Source: Sipunculus nudus
Taxonomy: Eukaryota; Annelida; Sipuncula; Golfingiida; Sipunculidae
NCBI GenBank assembly: GCA_026874595.1
Contig: CM049307.1
Span: 91,825,830-91,889,829, forward strand
Length of the DNA: 64,000 nucleotides
Reading direction: 5' to 3'
A program made the translations under genes and the position numbers. Each line of letters opens with the position of its first letter. Positions within the stretch are counted from its first letter, which is position 1. Below the pieces are notes generated by a model, which did no database searches, was not told the origin of the DNA, and was given only the letters and a program-made list of their open reading frames with translations. Below are positions 20,756 to 32,744 of this stretch, one piece after another.

Positions 20756-21745
20756 GGAGGCACCGAGCTTCTGCTACAAACAACATAGACATTCTGAACG
20801 ATATACCGAACACATACGACCAGCTACGCATCAGTAAGGATTCTTACGATTTTCACGAATTAAGTTGCTAAGCTTCATAACCCTATAGGCAACGTTATAG
20901 GTTGGAACAAACAATTTGAGTGAGGAGTGAATGAGGTTTGCACCACTCGGAATTTGACGCTTATACTTTTCACGTGGCATGTGGCATGCTGAGTGTGTGA
21001 ATGCCGGAAAAGCTCATGTTTTCGAGGATATACCAGAGCTCATGACTGTGTTAAAACATACTGTATTTTTATAGATTTCAATCAATTCTCTATAGCAATA
21101 CGAATATTTTATCAATACTTGATATTTCTAACGTTCATACCAAAACAGAAGATACTCATATGCTTCCACATATACAAATGTTGTGGGACATTTAGATGCA
21201 TGCATATGAGGTATTGTAAACATATACCGACTGTGCGAGTCGGGAATTATTGTTTGCGAATGCCCAATTAATTTGCGTTAGTAATGTGATGTGTGTGTGT
21301 GTGTGCAGGGCCGTCTTAAAGCATGGGTATACTTGGCGCGTGGTCAAGGGCCCCAAGGGTTGAGGGGGCCATGTGCACGCAAATTTACATGGAGTTTTGT
21401 AACCCGAAAGCAAATATGTGTTCACACAGCATGCAAAGCAGTCGTTTTGTTTCACAGGAGATTTTGATTAATCTATGAAACACCAGAACTTGCTGCACGT
21501 CAGGGAGATCAGTAAATTGTAAGGATTAATAAATTATGATGATAAAATAGGCTCATTTACCGTCATTTGTCAGTGGTAACTGCGGTTAATAGTATTGGCG
21601 TTAATTTTGGAATGCATCGTTCACGTACACGCACATACTGCTTATTATAATAGGGAACCTTTATGTGTTGCCAGAAACAACAACAAGTGTAAAGTTTACT
21701 AGGTATAATGATTTTGCATGGAAATGACACAAGACAAAGTGACCG

Positions 21746-21811
<66 letters not shown>

Positions 21812-21998
21812 TATCTATACATTTTGTCTAAAACCGTTCCTTCTTAAAACAGATATATATATAGGAGTAAGCAAAAATCTCATTTTATAATTTATCAGCA
21901 GGGTGCAATCTCTTTCCTAGGTGTATACAGTTGGCCTTGAAAACACAGTTAACCTCCCGGCGAAATTTGTAAGCATTACCGTTTGATTATTCCATGTA
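20756..21998. other. Intergenic sequence between lectin copies
   Basis: No gene seen. 21289-21306 is a short (GT)n run and 21748-21808 is (AT)n. Confidence 0.6.
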
Positions 21999-22512
21999 AC
22001 CGCAAACCAGACAAAATATAAATGTCTCGTTCATCAAGACCGCGTAATAGGATATTTATATATTGTTGACCACGACGGCTAACCACTAGATTTAATTAGC
22101 TCGTTGCTGTGGGGCTTGTACCCTACGGGGTGCCCTCTTATTCATTTAGCATCATGTTTGTCACATGCATCTTTTCATCTAATAGACGTATCCTTGTGTA
22201 CGAGGCTAGATTCAGATAGTTTGGCAACACATAGATTAACGTCCACCAACAGTTTCGGGTAGACACTTTAAGTTTGGAATAAATAAATTTCTCACTTGCT
22301 GGGAAAATTCCCACCGCTGTCGTAATGATGGCCACTGTTTGGTTAATCGGCAAGCTGATTCTGAGTTTACACAGTATGGCTGTATTATTAGAAGACGTTG
22401 CTGCGACCTACGCAGAAGAAGGGAGTAGAATGTCACAAGCCGTAAATGACTTTCTTGGTGAAAATTCTGAATCATGTTATCAGTCCATATATACCGTGCG
22501 CCATCGGCAGAT
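21999..22512 (+). pseudogene. Truncated lectin paralogue: promoter and exon 1 fragment
   Basis: Upstream DNA and the start (ATG 22328, MATVWLIGKLILSLHSMAV) align with the intact gene at 16275-16800. A 2-base deletion in the codons for NMT (GTAAATGACTTT against GTGAATATGACTTT) shifts the frame. Similarity stops near 22512, within the first stalk repeat. The stalk duplication, splice donor and lectin exons are not collinear downstream. It is a dead, partially deleted duplicate. Confidence 0.85.
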
Positions 22513-22789
22513 TCAGTTAATTTTGATTATTGTGTTTTCTGTGTTTATATTAAGTTTGTTCATTTAACCGATTGTATTCAGATATTCAGTTATTAAATAA
22601 GAACTTGAATTATGTTGAATATGTTGTGAACTGTAAGGCCCTGTGGCCATTTTTCCTGAAAAAAAGTTCTGTTCTATACGTAATAAAAAATTTTTTTAAG
22701 ATAATGCAAACATGCAATGTATTCAATCGATTTTTAAAGAAAATGACCTATAAATGATATAATCGATTAATCTCCACAATATTAATATT

Positions 22790-23370
22790 GACCGAGAAAG
22801 CTCACATTGCTGTCCTAATTTTGGGTACTGTGGGATTTATTGTGGGATTACAAAGTATAACAATGGCACCAGAGGGCGCTGCTGTCCTGTCAGCTCCAGA
22901 AATGACATCAGGTGCACAAGTAATTAATATGACATTCCTTATGCAAACACTTAATCAGGTTTCGGACCACATGGCCTTTCTCAAAATCAAAATGATGGCA
23001 GAAATGAACACGAGGAAATGAAGCTGATGATTCGACCGGAGATGGAGGACGTGGCAGCAGGACTCCACCAAAAGAAAATGGAAGTCTGGCAACAGAATGA
23101 GACTCGTGTCAGCGAAATTTGGGGTAGTTGAGACAATCATTCAGGCAGAAATGCTCGAGCGAAAAACGACAATGTTTCTTTGAAGATCATTGAAGAAGAT
23201 AATGGAACGTCCTCACAGGAGTATAAAGGACCACCAGACAAACCATGACTCTCAATTGATGAGGATCATGAACTAGCCCGTGGCGACAACCACCGACTCT
23301 TACAGAACATTGAGAGCCTCTGCCATTCTCTGAATAGAATAGGTCAGCGGAAGCATTTTCCAGGTCACAG
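22790..23370 (+). pseudogene. Second-subfamily lectin exon 1, broken
   Basis: The frame VGFIVGLQSITMAPEGAAVL, then INMTFLMQTLNQVSDHMAFL matches 33113-33322 and more distantly the intact lectin's AVNMTFLVKTLNQV. The methionine codons used by the 33113 copy are lost here (TTTTGGGT replaces ATGATGGT). Downstream, stalk-like sequence (GAGATGGAGGACGTGGCAGC, CACCAAAAGAAAATGGAAG) continues to about 23370 across stops and frame changes. Confidence 0.7.
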
Positions 23371-23771
23371 GGTTACATGAATATTCATCAGACGGTCGCA
23401 GTGTTATGCAGATCAGAATAAACAACTATAAAAGGCTAGCTCTTGATGGCTGTTTTCCATAAACGCAAAGTTTGCTTTTATTATATCTGATCTCAAATCA
23501 AATGGACAATTAAAGTAAGTTTATAAACATCTTTATTCTTTCATATCCTGTCAAGGGAAAGGTTTGTTACAGTATTAGGGACAGAAATACCTAGAATGTT
23601 GTGAAAAGGTGAGACAATAAAGATATGCATCCTTTTTCATGTATAGCAAAATAACATTTTTTAAAAATGTTCTAAATCATAAGTGATTGCAAAGATGGAG
23701 ACGAGGCCTTGTTTAGAGCGAAGATAGATTGCAACATACTTGTCTGTGGGCAAGCGTTTTTATGTCTGCAG

Positions 23772-23980
23772 ACTCGGTCTGTAATGCGGACATCTTCTAT
23801 ATGGATCTGTCAGAAGACTGCGTTTCCTGTTACAACTTTGACATGGCCCTGCGCAAATGTTTTAGGGCCAGAATGACTGTAGAGGACGAGGGAGCGACCT
23901 GGTCAATATCAAAAGAGTTCAGATATTTACCCCAAAACGACCAATTTAACACCCTGTATTATTCATATTTTCCTAGTTGA
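23772..23980 (+). pseudogene. Lectin-domain exon 2 relic
   Basis: Acceptor tgtctgcag ends at 23771 and the two-base phase matches the intact gene. The frame DSVCNADIFYMDL, SEDCVSCYNFDMALRKCFRA aligns with exon 2 at 17457. A one-base deletion before the G-x-x-L-V-S-I block (GGAGCGACCTGG against GGAAGTGACCTGG) shifts the frame. Probably the partner of the broken exon 1 at 22790. Confidence 0.8.
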
Positions 23981-24255
23981 AAACAAGCAAATGTATGTCC
24001 GAATAAAGCATATACTTCCTACATATTATTCAGCGCATGATATATCATGAATGATAAAGAAAGTCACACAGCTATTAGTGAAATTGGAGTTTTAGTGTCG
24101 TCATTTAACAAACAAATGAACTAACATGTCACTGCACCAACACATTTCAGAACAAATACTCAAGCGAATAAGAAAAAAAGTTTGCCTGGTGCCATCGAAA
24201 TAGGTAATAGTGTAGAAAAGATATGGGAAAGAGTATTGACTAATAAATGCGTCCT

Positions 24256-24323
<68 letters not shown>

Positions 24324-25250
24324 TAATATTACATATTGCAGGCTTTATTATGAAGCTTCAATAAGACAATTTATAAAAAAGTTAAAAAAAAGTTTCACCT
24401 TAGAATAATAATAATCACAGTATGTATGAAAATTTAATTTGAATAAAAATCGAGGACATGTGTTCTTTCAGACGACTTTTGAGTAGAGACATCCCACAGA
24501 AAGGATTAATTTCCTTGCTAATAATGCTTCAATATCAAACTCCTTTCCACTGTTAAATTCATTCATTCTGGAAATTGGAAAAATGTATTGTTCCCGTTGG
24601 CCGTTTGACTTTTGAACACCATTTTTTTCAATATGTTATAATCTTCATCAGTGAGAACATTGGAATAGCCTTCATTTTCATTTCAATATACCGGTACTTC
24701 TGCGAATAAAGGGAATTAAAGCGCATTCACTGGCACTATTTTCACCAACAGCATAAGCTTTGTTTATATATGAAGTATAATTCCAAATTTTAAGGGAATC
24801 TGCGCATTTAATCATCACTTGTCGAAGCTTCTGTATGATAATGATCCAGGATCAAAATATGAAATTACAAGAAAAACCATGTATTCAGTCGAAAATATTT
24901 AAATTAGTTTTGGTATAACATTTTTACACAGTGTACAAAGTGTGATATTTTTCTGTCATTTTTAGGAAATCATAAAAACAATGATATTTAAACTTGTCCT
25001 GTATACAGGGTTAGTTGGATGCTTGGAGTTCAAATCAGTACAGGAGACCACTTTAGCCAGTAACACACTTGGCTCTTACTGTTGGCGACTAGTTGGAGAT
25101 AAAAAGTGAAAACCAGCGACCGCTTTAGGAATCACACGGAATTGGTAGGACACATGCCGGAATGTTGGGCCAACTTTGCCTGGAGTTCGCACACGCAGTT
25201 GCACGACATTCTCAAACTTAACTATAATTGTGCCTGTCACACGACAGTCA
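23981..25250. other. Non-coding stretch
   Basis: Contains a (CT)n(AT)n microsatellite at 24257-24323 and, at 24181-24230, sequence resembling the lectin downstream flank (19396-19440). No gene seen. Confidence 0.6.
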
Positions 25251-25253
25251 CAC

Positions 25254-25373
25254 TCTGTATAATTAAAGATTATCATTTATGTCAACTCAGTCAGAACTTA
25301 ATGAGAGGTTGGTGACTATGGAACTAAGTTCTGACTGAGTTGACATAAATGAGAATCTTTAATTATACAGAGT
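25254..25373. repeat. Near-perfect 48-bp inverted repeat (hairpin)
   Basis: Left arm 25254-25301 and right arm 25326-25373 are reverse complements with one mismatch in 48 positions; the loop is 24 bases. The core is GTCAACTCAGTCAGAACTTA and its complement. Similarity stops abruptly at both outer edges. Confidence 0.95.
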
Positions 25374-25477
25374 TGCCTCACATATCTCGCACTTTCTGAC
25401 TCAAGGTAACTAAATTGCTGTGGGCAGTCGCAGTCCTACGAGATACTAGCTTTACTCTTGCTCATACCGGTTTCGTG

Positions 25478-25560
25478 TGACCTAGTGGTAAAGCACAGGA
25501 CTCAAGCCGGCAGATCGTGAGTTCAAATCTCCACCAAAGTCGGGTGTGATTTTGCACAGT
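25478..25560 (+). repeat. tRNA-derived SINE head
   Basis: An A-box-like TAGTGGTAAAGCACAGG (25483-25499), an anticodon-arm-like GGACTCAAGCCGG and a B-box-like GAGTTCAAATCTCC (25519-25532) are spaced as in a tRNA. The same arrangement, with very similar wording, recurs on the minus strand at 40060-40152. It lacks full cloverleaf pairing, so a SINE is likelier than a working tRNA. Confidence 0.65.
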
Positions 25561-25584
25561 AGGCCCCAAAGGTTTCTGGGTACC

Positions 25585-25960
25585 CCTACCAAAATTCAGC
25601 AGTTTTGCAGCATATTTGAAGCAGTTTTTTCAGCAGATAGCCAGAGCAGTGTTTCCAGCTGTTCTGCAGCAGTTATTCAGCACAGGTACAGCATATGCTG
25701 TATATGTGCTCCAAGACCTATGAATTATATGCTGAAAGTCTGCTCCACACTTACCATGTATTGCGCAGCAGATTTTGAGCAGCGGTTTCAGCGCAAATTG
25801 AGCGGTTCCAATTATTTAATTAGTGCTCCAATGGAGCAGGCCTATTTGCATACCAGAAGCAGATATTGAGCAGTTCTTCAGCAGAACCTGAGCAGTATGC
25901 TCTCCTGGAGTAGTGCTCTCCTTCAGCAGTGCTCTCCTACAGCAGTGCTCTCCTGGAGCA
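25585..25960 (+). repeat. CAGC-rich repeat, left member of an inverted pair
   Basis: Starts CTACCAAAATTCAGCAG and is dense in CAGCAG, GCATATGCTG and GAGCAGT motifs. The minus strand of 28270-28738 starts CTACCCGTACCAAAATTCAG and continues in the same style. The two face each other 2.3 kb apart. Confidence 0.7.
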
Positions 25961-26212
25961 GTCATCTGTGCTATCCTGGGGCAGTGCTCTTCTAGAGCAG
26001 AACTGTTTGCTTTGCTCCCCTGGAGCAGTACTTCCCTGGAGCAGACCCGTGTTTATAGATGTTCCCATCACATTGCGCTTTGATTCTTCCAAATAATGTT
26101 TTTGTATTAGGGCCCACTCAGCAGCATTCTCTTGTACACCAATTAAAATAAATGAAAAAGATATACCTGTCAATGTGTATAACATAATTTTATTAATTAT
26201 ATACAGTTAATA

Positions 26213-26314
26213 TTATATTAATCGTTTCCTTGTCTGTGGGTAAATGAGGATCCACATCAGGACATTTTCCATTCTCTTAGCCAGGTGTTCCACTGCCATG
26301 CATAAGACGAACGC
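26213..26314 (-). CDS. Probable terminal exon of an unrecognised gene
   Basis: On the minus strand the acceptor ttttgttttcttttcag is followed in phase 0 by 33 codons, AFVLCMAVEHLAKRMENVLM, WILIYPQTRKRLI, then TAA (26213-26215). An AATAAA lies about 20 bases further on (26188-26193). An amphipathic helix followed by a basic tail is suggested. The strong polypyrimidine tract, stop and poly(A) signal together support a real 3' exon, but no upstream exon or family was recognised. It lies between the inverted CAGC-rich repeats, so it may belong to a transposon. Confidence 0.4.
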   Translation of the reverse strand, partial: AFVLCMAVEHLAKRMENVLMWILIYPQTRKRLI

Positions 26315-26639
26315 CTGAAAAGAAAACAAAAATGATTAAAACAGCAGTTCAAACTATCAGTGAGTGTAATCTTGATTAAATAAAGTTACATCACTGAAAA
26401 AGTCTCTAGCTTCAGCAATTCTCATGTTTAATGGGTAAATATATTCCCTAATTTTTTACAAAGGGCATTATGTTTGGGTCCGTATCATCAAAATTTTACT
26501 GACCTTATTTCTGGTATGTACATAGCAAATGTATAAAAGAATATGTATATTAAAACTGATAAAAAATATCAGTGGTGTTGATATTAGGCAGTCCTGAAGT
26601 ATAACAATGGGTTTTTAATGAAAAATTGAGGTTTTTCCT

Positions 26640-26845
26640 TAATATCTTTGGGGAACAAAGACCTAGTGACCCAATATTTGGTATGGTAGGAGATTTTTGG
26701 AACATCTACCTGTATGCAATATTTGGATTCGTAGGTCCAATGGTTTCAAAACGTGCCCTGTTAACGGCCTGCCGGCCGGATTGACAACGGACAAAGGACC
26801 ATGACTATAGCTCAGATGACTTATAGTCAGCTGAGCTAAAATCCT
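26640..26845. repeat. Hairpin-ended dispersed repeat
   Basis: Contains CCTGCCGGCCGGATTGACAA, then GGACAAAGGACCATGACTAT, and ends in a palindrome TAGCTCAG-ATGAC-TTATA-GTCAG-CTGAGCTA (26808-26838) followed by AAAAT. I associate this hairpin-plus-GAGCTAAAA terminus with a repeat abundant in bivalve genomes; that is recall, not a search. Confidence 0.6.
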
Positions 26846-28269
26846 TTCTTTAGTGGAATACTCTGTCAAATATTACAATACAAATTGTTCAAAAGTGTGC
26901 TTGACCACTATCATTTGTCTAAAAGTACCCTAAATATAGTTTACATTCTGTAAAGCATGACTATGATTTTTTAATTTAAAAAATAGATTTAAATATAAAA
27001 AAAATCAGATTTAAATAAAAAATCAGATTTTTTATAATAAAAAAAATAAAAAGCAACAACCCTGGTGAGAAATATCTAATTTAAAAAATGGCAGAGTTTG
27101 GTATTATACACAAAAAGTTGTTTAAACATGATATCATTTTCCTTCTTGTTTGTAGGTGGACACAAATTCAGAAAGAAACACATTGCCTTAATGGCCAGAA
27201 TTACATTTTGCTCTGAACAACTTTGTGCCCATGAACATCTGAGATAGAGCATAGATTTAAAATGTCTGGCCCTAATCCTAAACCAGGTTTTTAGTGCCGT
27301 GCAAACAGAAATTTAGAATTGTTTTTTTAATTGGGAGATTGTAAAATTCCGATCTGAGACTTTTGTCTTAATCAAACCTTGAAGATGAATAATGTTTGGA
27401 ACTCAAGCCCGTGGCCCTTTTCTCTAATTAACGCTATAATCTGCCCCCCCCCCCCTTCCCGATTTCAAAATGTCGTACTTGAGCATGCACAGGAGTAGCG
27501 CCTAGGCAGACCATCAGAGTGCAGCAACTCTGCTGATTTACTGTTTTACAGATCTCCAGAGCCTGTTAACCAGCCCAAAAGAAATTAAATAGTCACAATT
27601 AAAGATCTGCCTAAATTCGAGACTATCAGACATGCTAAGAAAGTGGAGAACTTACATTTTTGTGTGGCTTCGTTGAAAATATGTCCTCCTTTCCTCTTAC
27701 CGGTACCAGCTTTGTGCTTTGTTTCAAACAGCATGGGCCACGGTTTATAGGTCAGTCAAGTTCGAGTTAGGGCAGTACGTATTGCTGTGTATCATGTATC
27801 CAAATACGCGAGTTGAAGTCAAGTGGCATTTGATACAATGTGTTAACCGGGGCAGAAGTGGACCCCATAACTAACTACAAATATAATGGAATACTGGATC
27901 TTCTTTTTATGAGAGGTCTGAGAAATACAGTCGCACAATTACACTGGAATTATGGATATCCTTTCTATTTTATCTGCCAAAAAATGCCTAACTCAAACTT
28001 TAAAGATAATGTTTTCAATCTCTCAATCTTTATTCAGCAATCGAGGGAAAGGTCTGATGGCTGTGCCCCTGTAACAGTGTCAACCAAAATAATAATTAAT
28101 TTAAGCACTGACTGTCGTTTAAAATTGGTCATTATCTTTACTAAAATAGTAAAATAAGGTGATTTAGAAAAGGTGGTCGGGACTTGGGGGAGGGGGATGG
28201 GGCTAAGTAATTGTCGTGGTTTATTTCAGCAAACCGTACTGGTATCCTCTAAATATGCTGTCCCAACTT

Positions 28270-28738
28270 GTAAAGAATTATTTTTAATTGCACAGTAGAG
28301 TGTCTATTTAAAAACAGCAGGGAATCAGTATATGTTCCAGATCTGCTCTCCAAACTTAAGAAAATATTATATGTCGCTGAGGGCACTGTCTCAAAGCAGC
28401 AGTGTGTGAGCATCTGCTGCAAATCTGCTCTCTGGTCCATTCTTGATGCAGCAGAGATACAGCAGAAGTTGTTGCGTCTGCCTTGACGATTTAATATTTC
28501 AGGAGAGCAGATTTTCAGTATAACTGCTGAAAATATACTGAGATGGAGCAGTAATAGAGCATATGCTGTAAAACTGCTGATTCTCGCACCAGAGATAGAG
28601 CAGAATGGACCAGAAGGCATTAACATCTGCTGATTTGCTGCTCCCCTTGTCAGCAGAATTGAAGTACAATCACAGCAGAAATACAGCAGCTGCTCCAAAA
28701 GCAGCATATGCTGAATTTTGGTACGGGTAGGCAACGCT
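28270..28738 (-). repeat. CAGC-rich repeat, right member of an inverted pair
   Basis: Inverted relative to 25585-25960 and sharing its CTACC-N-TACCAAAATTCAGCA start and GCATATGCTG motifs. A 161-codon minus-strand ORF through it is a by-product of the repeat's low stop content. Confidence 0.7.
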
Positions 28739-28843
28739 TCGAGAGGGTTGTATCACAGAGGGTGCTCCGTTTTATGAATGCATAAAATGTTAATACGTAT
28801 TTATATGAATATATAATATTTATGCTTGTTAGTCATTTGTTAG

Positions 28844-28889
<46 letters not shown>

Positions 28890-28891
28890 CA

Positions 28892-28923
<32 letters not shown>

Positions 28924-28978
28924 AAAGCCTGACACCTTTGACAAAGTTTCGTTTACATATTCATTTCCATGTTTTAAG

Positions 28979-29192
28979 GCAAATCTGGATTCTCGACATC
29001 GGGATCAGACGAGAACAGTGTGTGTGGACGGCAACCGGCGCCGCCCTGAATTACAAGGACTGATTCCAAGGCCAACCGAACAACTTTTATGTTAAAGAGA
29101 ACCATCTCCATTTGAAGACGAGTGGTATAGGGAATGACGCGGATGGTATCCATAGTTTTTATGCAATATGTGACAAAATGCGTATTTGCTGA
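28979..29192 (+). pseudogene. Lectin-domain exon 3 relic
   Basis: Follows acceptor-like ccatgttttaag and aligns with 18683-18906: GFSTSGSDE (Trp replaced by Ser), TGAALNYKD then a stop, and a preserved 3' end YAICDKMRIC with TGA at 29190-29192. It has a deletion within the GGWVW region, an in-frame stop and frameshifts; WND is lost (GNDAD remains in shifted frame). The upstream (AT)n and GACACCTTTG stretch also match the intact gene's intron. Confidence 0.85.
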
Positions 29193-29439
29193 AATTGGAC
29201 GCTACTGTTTCTGAATAATAAGCAAAAACTCAGACCATGACGATCAAATATTGGTCTACTGCCTTTGCCGCTCCCTTTTTTTTGTGGATCACATTAAGAC
29301 AAGGCCTTTGGTAATGGTGCTTAATTATACTATGGAACAAATTTAAAATTAATATTCTAACAGGTATTGATCTTGAAAATGGACTAACTTTTGTGTTTAT
29401 CAAATAAGCCATTTCAAAGAACTATTTTTCATCGAATGT

Positions 29440-29930
29440 CTGTCGGCTGTATCCGGAAAAAAAGTTATCCTATTCCTCTTTGTGTCTAATCTTTCACAGA
29501 TAAAACATATCTCCTCTCGGTTATGAGTTACTCGGTTTAACTTACAAAAACAGATTTGGTTACATTTTTGCTCTAATTGTCGTTCCTTTATATGCATTTT
29601 CGCCACATATTAGTAATAATGCGGCCAAAACATCTTTATTTGCGTAGCGATTCAAAATCGCTTGACAAATCCCATATCTATATGTAGCATAACATAAAGC
29701 CGACCAACAGAACAGTCTCAAGTTTGGTAACGTTAAAATTCATACTAAACGAGAAAGCTCACTTCGGAATAATAATGATGGTTATTGTGGAATATATTCT
29801 GGAATTACAAAGTAGAACCATGCCACCCACATACGGCTTAGGTTTCGAGGCTCCCAAACGGACATTAGGTGGGGTGGAACAGAGTATTTTCTTGACTGGA
29901 GCAAAGTCTGAATTTGTTTTTTAGATGGTT
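29440..29930 (+). pseudogene. Second-subfamily lectin promoter and exon 1 fragment
   Basis: 29440-29775 aligns with 32745-33112, and the start (ATG ATG at 29775, MMVIVEYILELQSRTMPP) aligns with 33113. Similarity fades after about 29860; the downstream frame is unrelated and ends at 29924. Likely a 3'-truncated duplicate. Confidence 0.65.
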
Positions 29931-30035
29931 CTTCTAACTGGTTTTAGTTTTTGCATGTAATTGTAATTGCACTAATGCCGGCAGTCGTTCTTTGCAGAAG
30001 AACTCACAGGACAAACTAATTATATATATATATAC

Positions 30036-30077
<42 letters not shown>

Positions 30078-31026
30078 CTATATATATATAAAACACTATA
30101 GAAACACAACACAGTAAATTCACTATAGATTGTTTCACGGGATGCGACCCGATGCTCAGGTGAATGTTGTTAGAATTCTTATTTATTATTAGGACAATTT
30201 ATTTCCTGAAAGTTTTGTGCCGCATGCCGCAATAACTGACAAAAACCGATTTGCTGGTAAAGGGACGTAGCGTCTGGGTCATGAGGTCTAACCTCTGGAA
30301 ATATGCGGGACAGTTATAACGTTATGCAAAGGCAAACTATTTTATTAGATAATTCTTTCCCAGGCTATTCAACTTATTTTTCCGGATCTCTTATTAATGA
30401 TTCAAACTTTTATGATAGTCTTTATGATAGGACTGTTAGGGGATCGGGCACGTCATGCCATTGTCAACTTTCTGAAGTTTCACCGCGATTGAGGTTTTGG
30501 ACCTCCATTGATCTCCGCCAGTGCTCACAAAACCTCCAACTTTTCATAGACCCTTAAAGGCGATTTTCCGGTCGTAAGCAACGATTAGAGCACATGCTTC
30601 ATATCATCTCGGCGAAACGTCACTGAGGTGTAAATCGCATTTCAAAGGCCAGAAGTTATGATATGTGATCGCAAACATCGCCCTTGTTAACGTACGAAGA
30701 AACGCAATGATCTGGGTTACTGTGGTATCTCAAGACGTTAATTAGCTAAGTGACGGGGAGTGACCCGTATGCATCACTGCACTTGCCTGCCGCACACAGG
30801 TGGGAGACGCCTGACCGATTACTGGCTATTGGACTCGTTGATCGCCTTGTCGGCGTTTGATGTAATATTAATTACGAACTTGTAACACTGCCAAGATTAT
30901 GACAATATTCCATGATATTAAACGGTCAGATTTACCATTGTTTATATATGAAATGGTTTGGGATTTCAGATTTTTGTGACAATAAACGGGATTTTCTATT
31001 AATCGATATGACACAAAGTGGGCACG

Positions 31027-31116
<90 letters not shown>

Positions 31117-32744
31117 TTAATATCTAATGCAGAAGTCACAAAATCCTGGTTTGTGATTTGAAGTGACTTTATTTTTAACAGTATTATCAAATAAAAAGAT
31201 TTTGATAAGAAATGAATAAAGGAATCCATTTATAGTTCTTAACTTTCTGTTGCCTTCAAATTTAAATATGTCACATATAGCAGTCAGCCACTTTAACTAC
31301 AACAAGTACAATATGTCGGTAACGATGGGTCAGTTATATGTCCATTGTTAGAATACCAGCCACTCTCTCTCATTCTCCCTTGCCGGAGCATATCAGTGTA
31401 TTTTTTTCCTTTTTATTGTGCCAGCAAAATAGAGAAAATATTTTACAAAATATTTCATAATACGGAAAGCAGATACAATGAGTAAATTTTAATGTTTATG
31501 GAGTGAATATTTTAAAGCCATCCATACACTACCATTGCTGTAGAATTTATGTAGATTTTTGCTTACTCTCCGGCTTATAAATTAATCATCTCTGGGTTAT
31601 AACTGTTAAGAAAGATTTTATAACGCCTCGATCAGTAAGGGATGCATTTGTTTGTTCACCTTACAGCTGGTACTCAACAAAGTACATGCATCCGCTTGAA
31701 CAAAAAGAAACACATATGTAAGATAATATGAGAAAATGTTTTAAGGTTACTATAGTTGTAAAACGCCTTTCACAAAAATCTGGGTCATCTGTCTGGTCAA
31801 AATATTTCCTTGTTTATTGTGTTGGGTCTTATGGCGTGGATATAAAAAACGGCTTTGTGCGGTATTTTCTGACTTTTTTTTAATAAAGGCATTATCTTGG
31901 TTAGTCGACATCACTCGTCGGAATAGATCCCTTTGAAAGCACAGTTTTGAAGTGAATCCATGCATGTATCAGCCCCAGTGAGCGTTTGAGAGGTTGTTTC
32001 AATGTGTTTAATTATTTCAATGAGTAGACTTCAGTGACCCTTGATACCAATGTACATAGTGTGAATACCAACGAGTTATACGATTTTGGAGCGACCTCAC
32101 ACATATGTCATACACTGTGAGCATTTTTCTTTTTTTTTTAATTATGTATAAAGTTTGTTTACCTGGACTTTGCATGCTCTAATGATGTCGAATACAGACG
32201 ACCATTCAAACCGCTGCGTGGTAAACCCTCGCCCATTAAAACCGCACCTTACTAACACGGGACCGTTTAAACCGCAATGAATATTGTGCATTAAATAATT
32301 GTTAAACAAGAGTACTGTGAAAATAATAAGCGTACAATGCATAAGTGGTTATTTGATGATCGTGTACTCATGATTAAAGGAATTTGCTGCAATTTGCAAT
32401 CACCACGTAATAGACGATTTTGCATGAATGACACTGGCTTATCAAACCGTTATTTAAAAGCAAAGAAAGCAGAAAACAAATAACAAAATCGATTTAACAA
32501 TTTACAAGATTATGGATAGTATTTAACTCGCATACCGAGTACTACACGAAGAAAAAAAATAAATGTGCATGTCAACATAAAAATAAAATATCAGATTTGC
32601 GCTACAAAAATCCCTTATCATGAGCCATGCATATGTTTAAAATACCCAGACACAAATGCTGGTGGTCTTACTACCGAGCTCAATTTAAAAGGAAGGAGAA
32701 ATGAATCTGGCCGAATCGCTATTTGTTCACAGAGAGTTTCTGTC
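29931..32744. other. AT-rich intergenic stretch
   Basis: (AT)n arrays at 30020-30090 and 31029-31112. No exon recognised on either strand. Confidence 0.6.

Noticed and set aside
25478-25560. A functional tRNA gene
   Set aside because: The acceptor stem does not pair and the same sequence recurs as a repeat at 40060.
28249-28734. 161-codon minus-strand ORF
   Set aside because: It is the translation of the CAGC-rich repeat; no family features.
31029-31112. ORFs translating (AT)n as Tyr-Ile repeats here and at other AT tracts
   Set aside because: Microsatellite artefacts.
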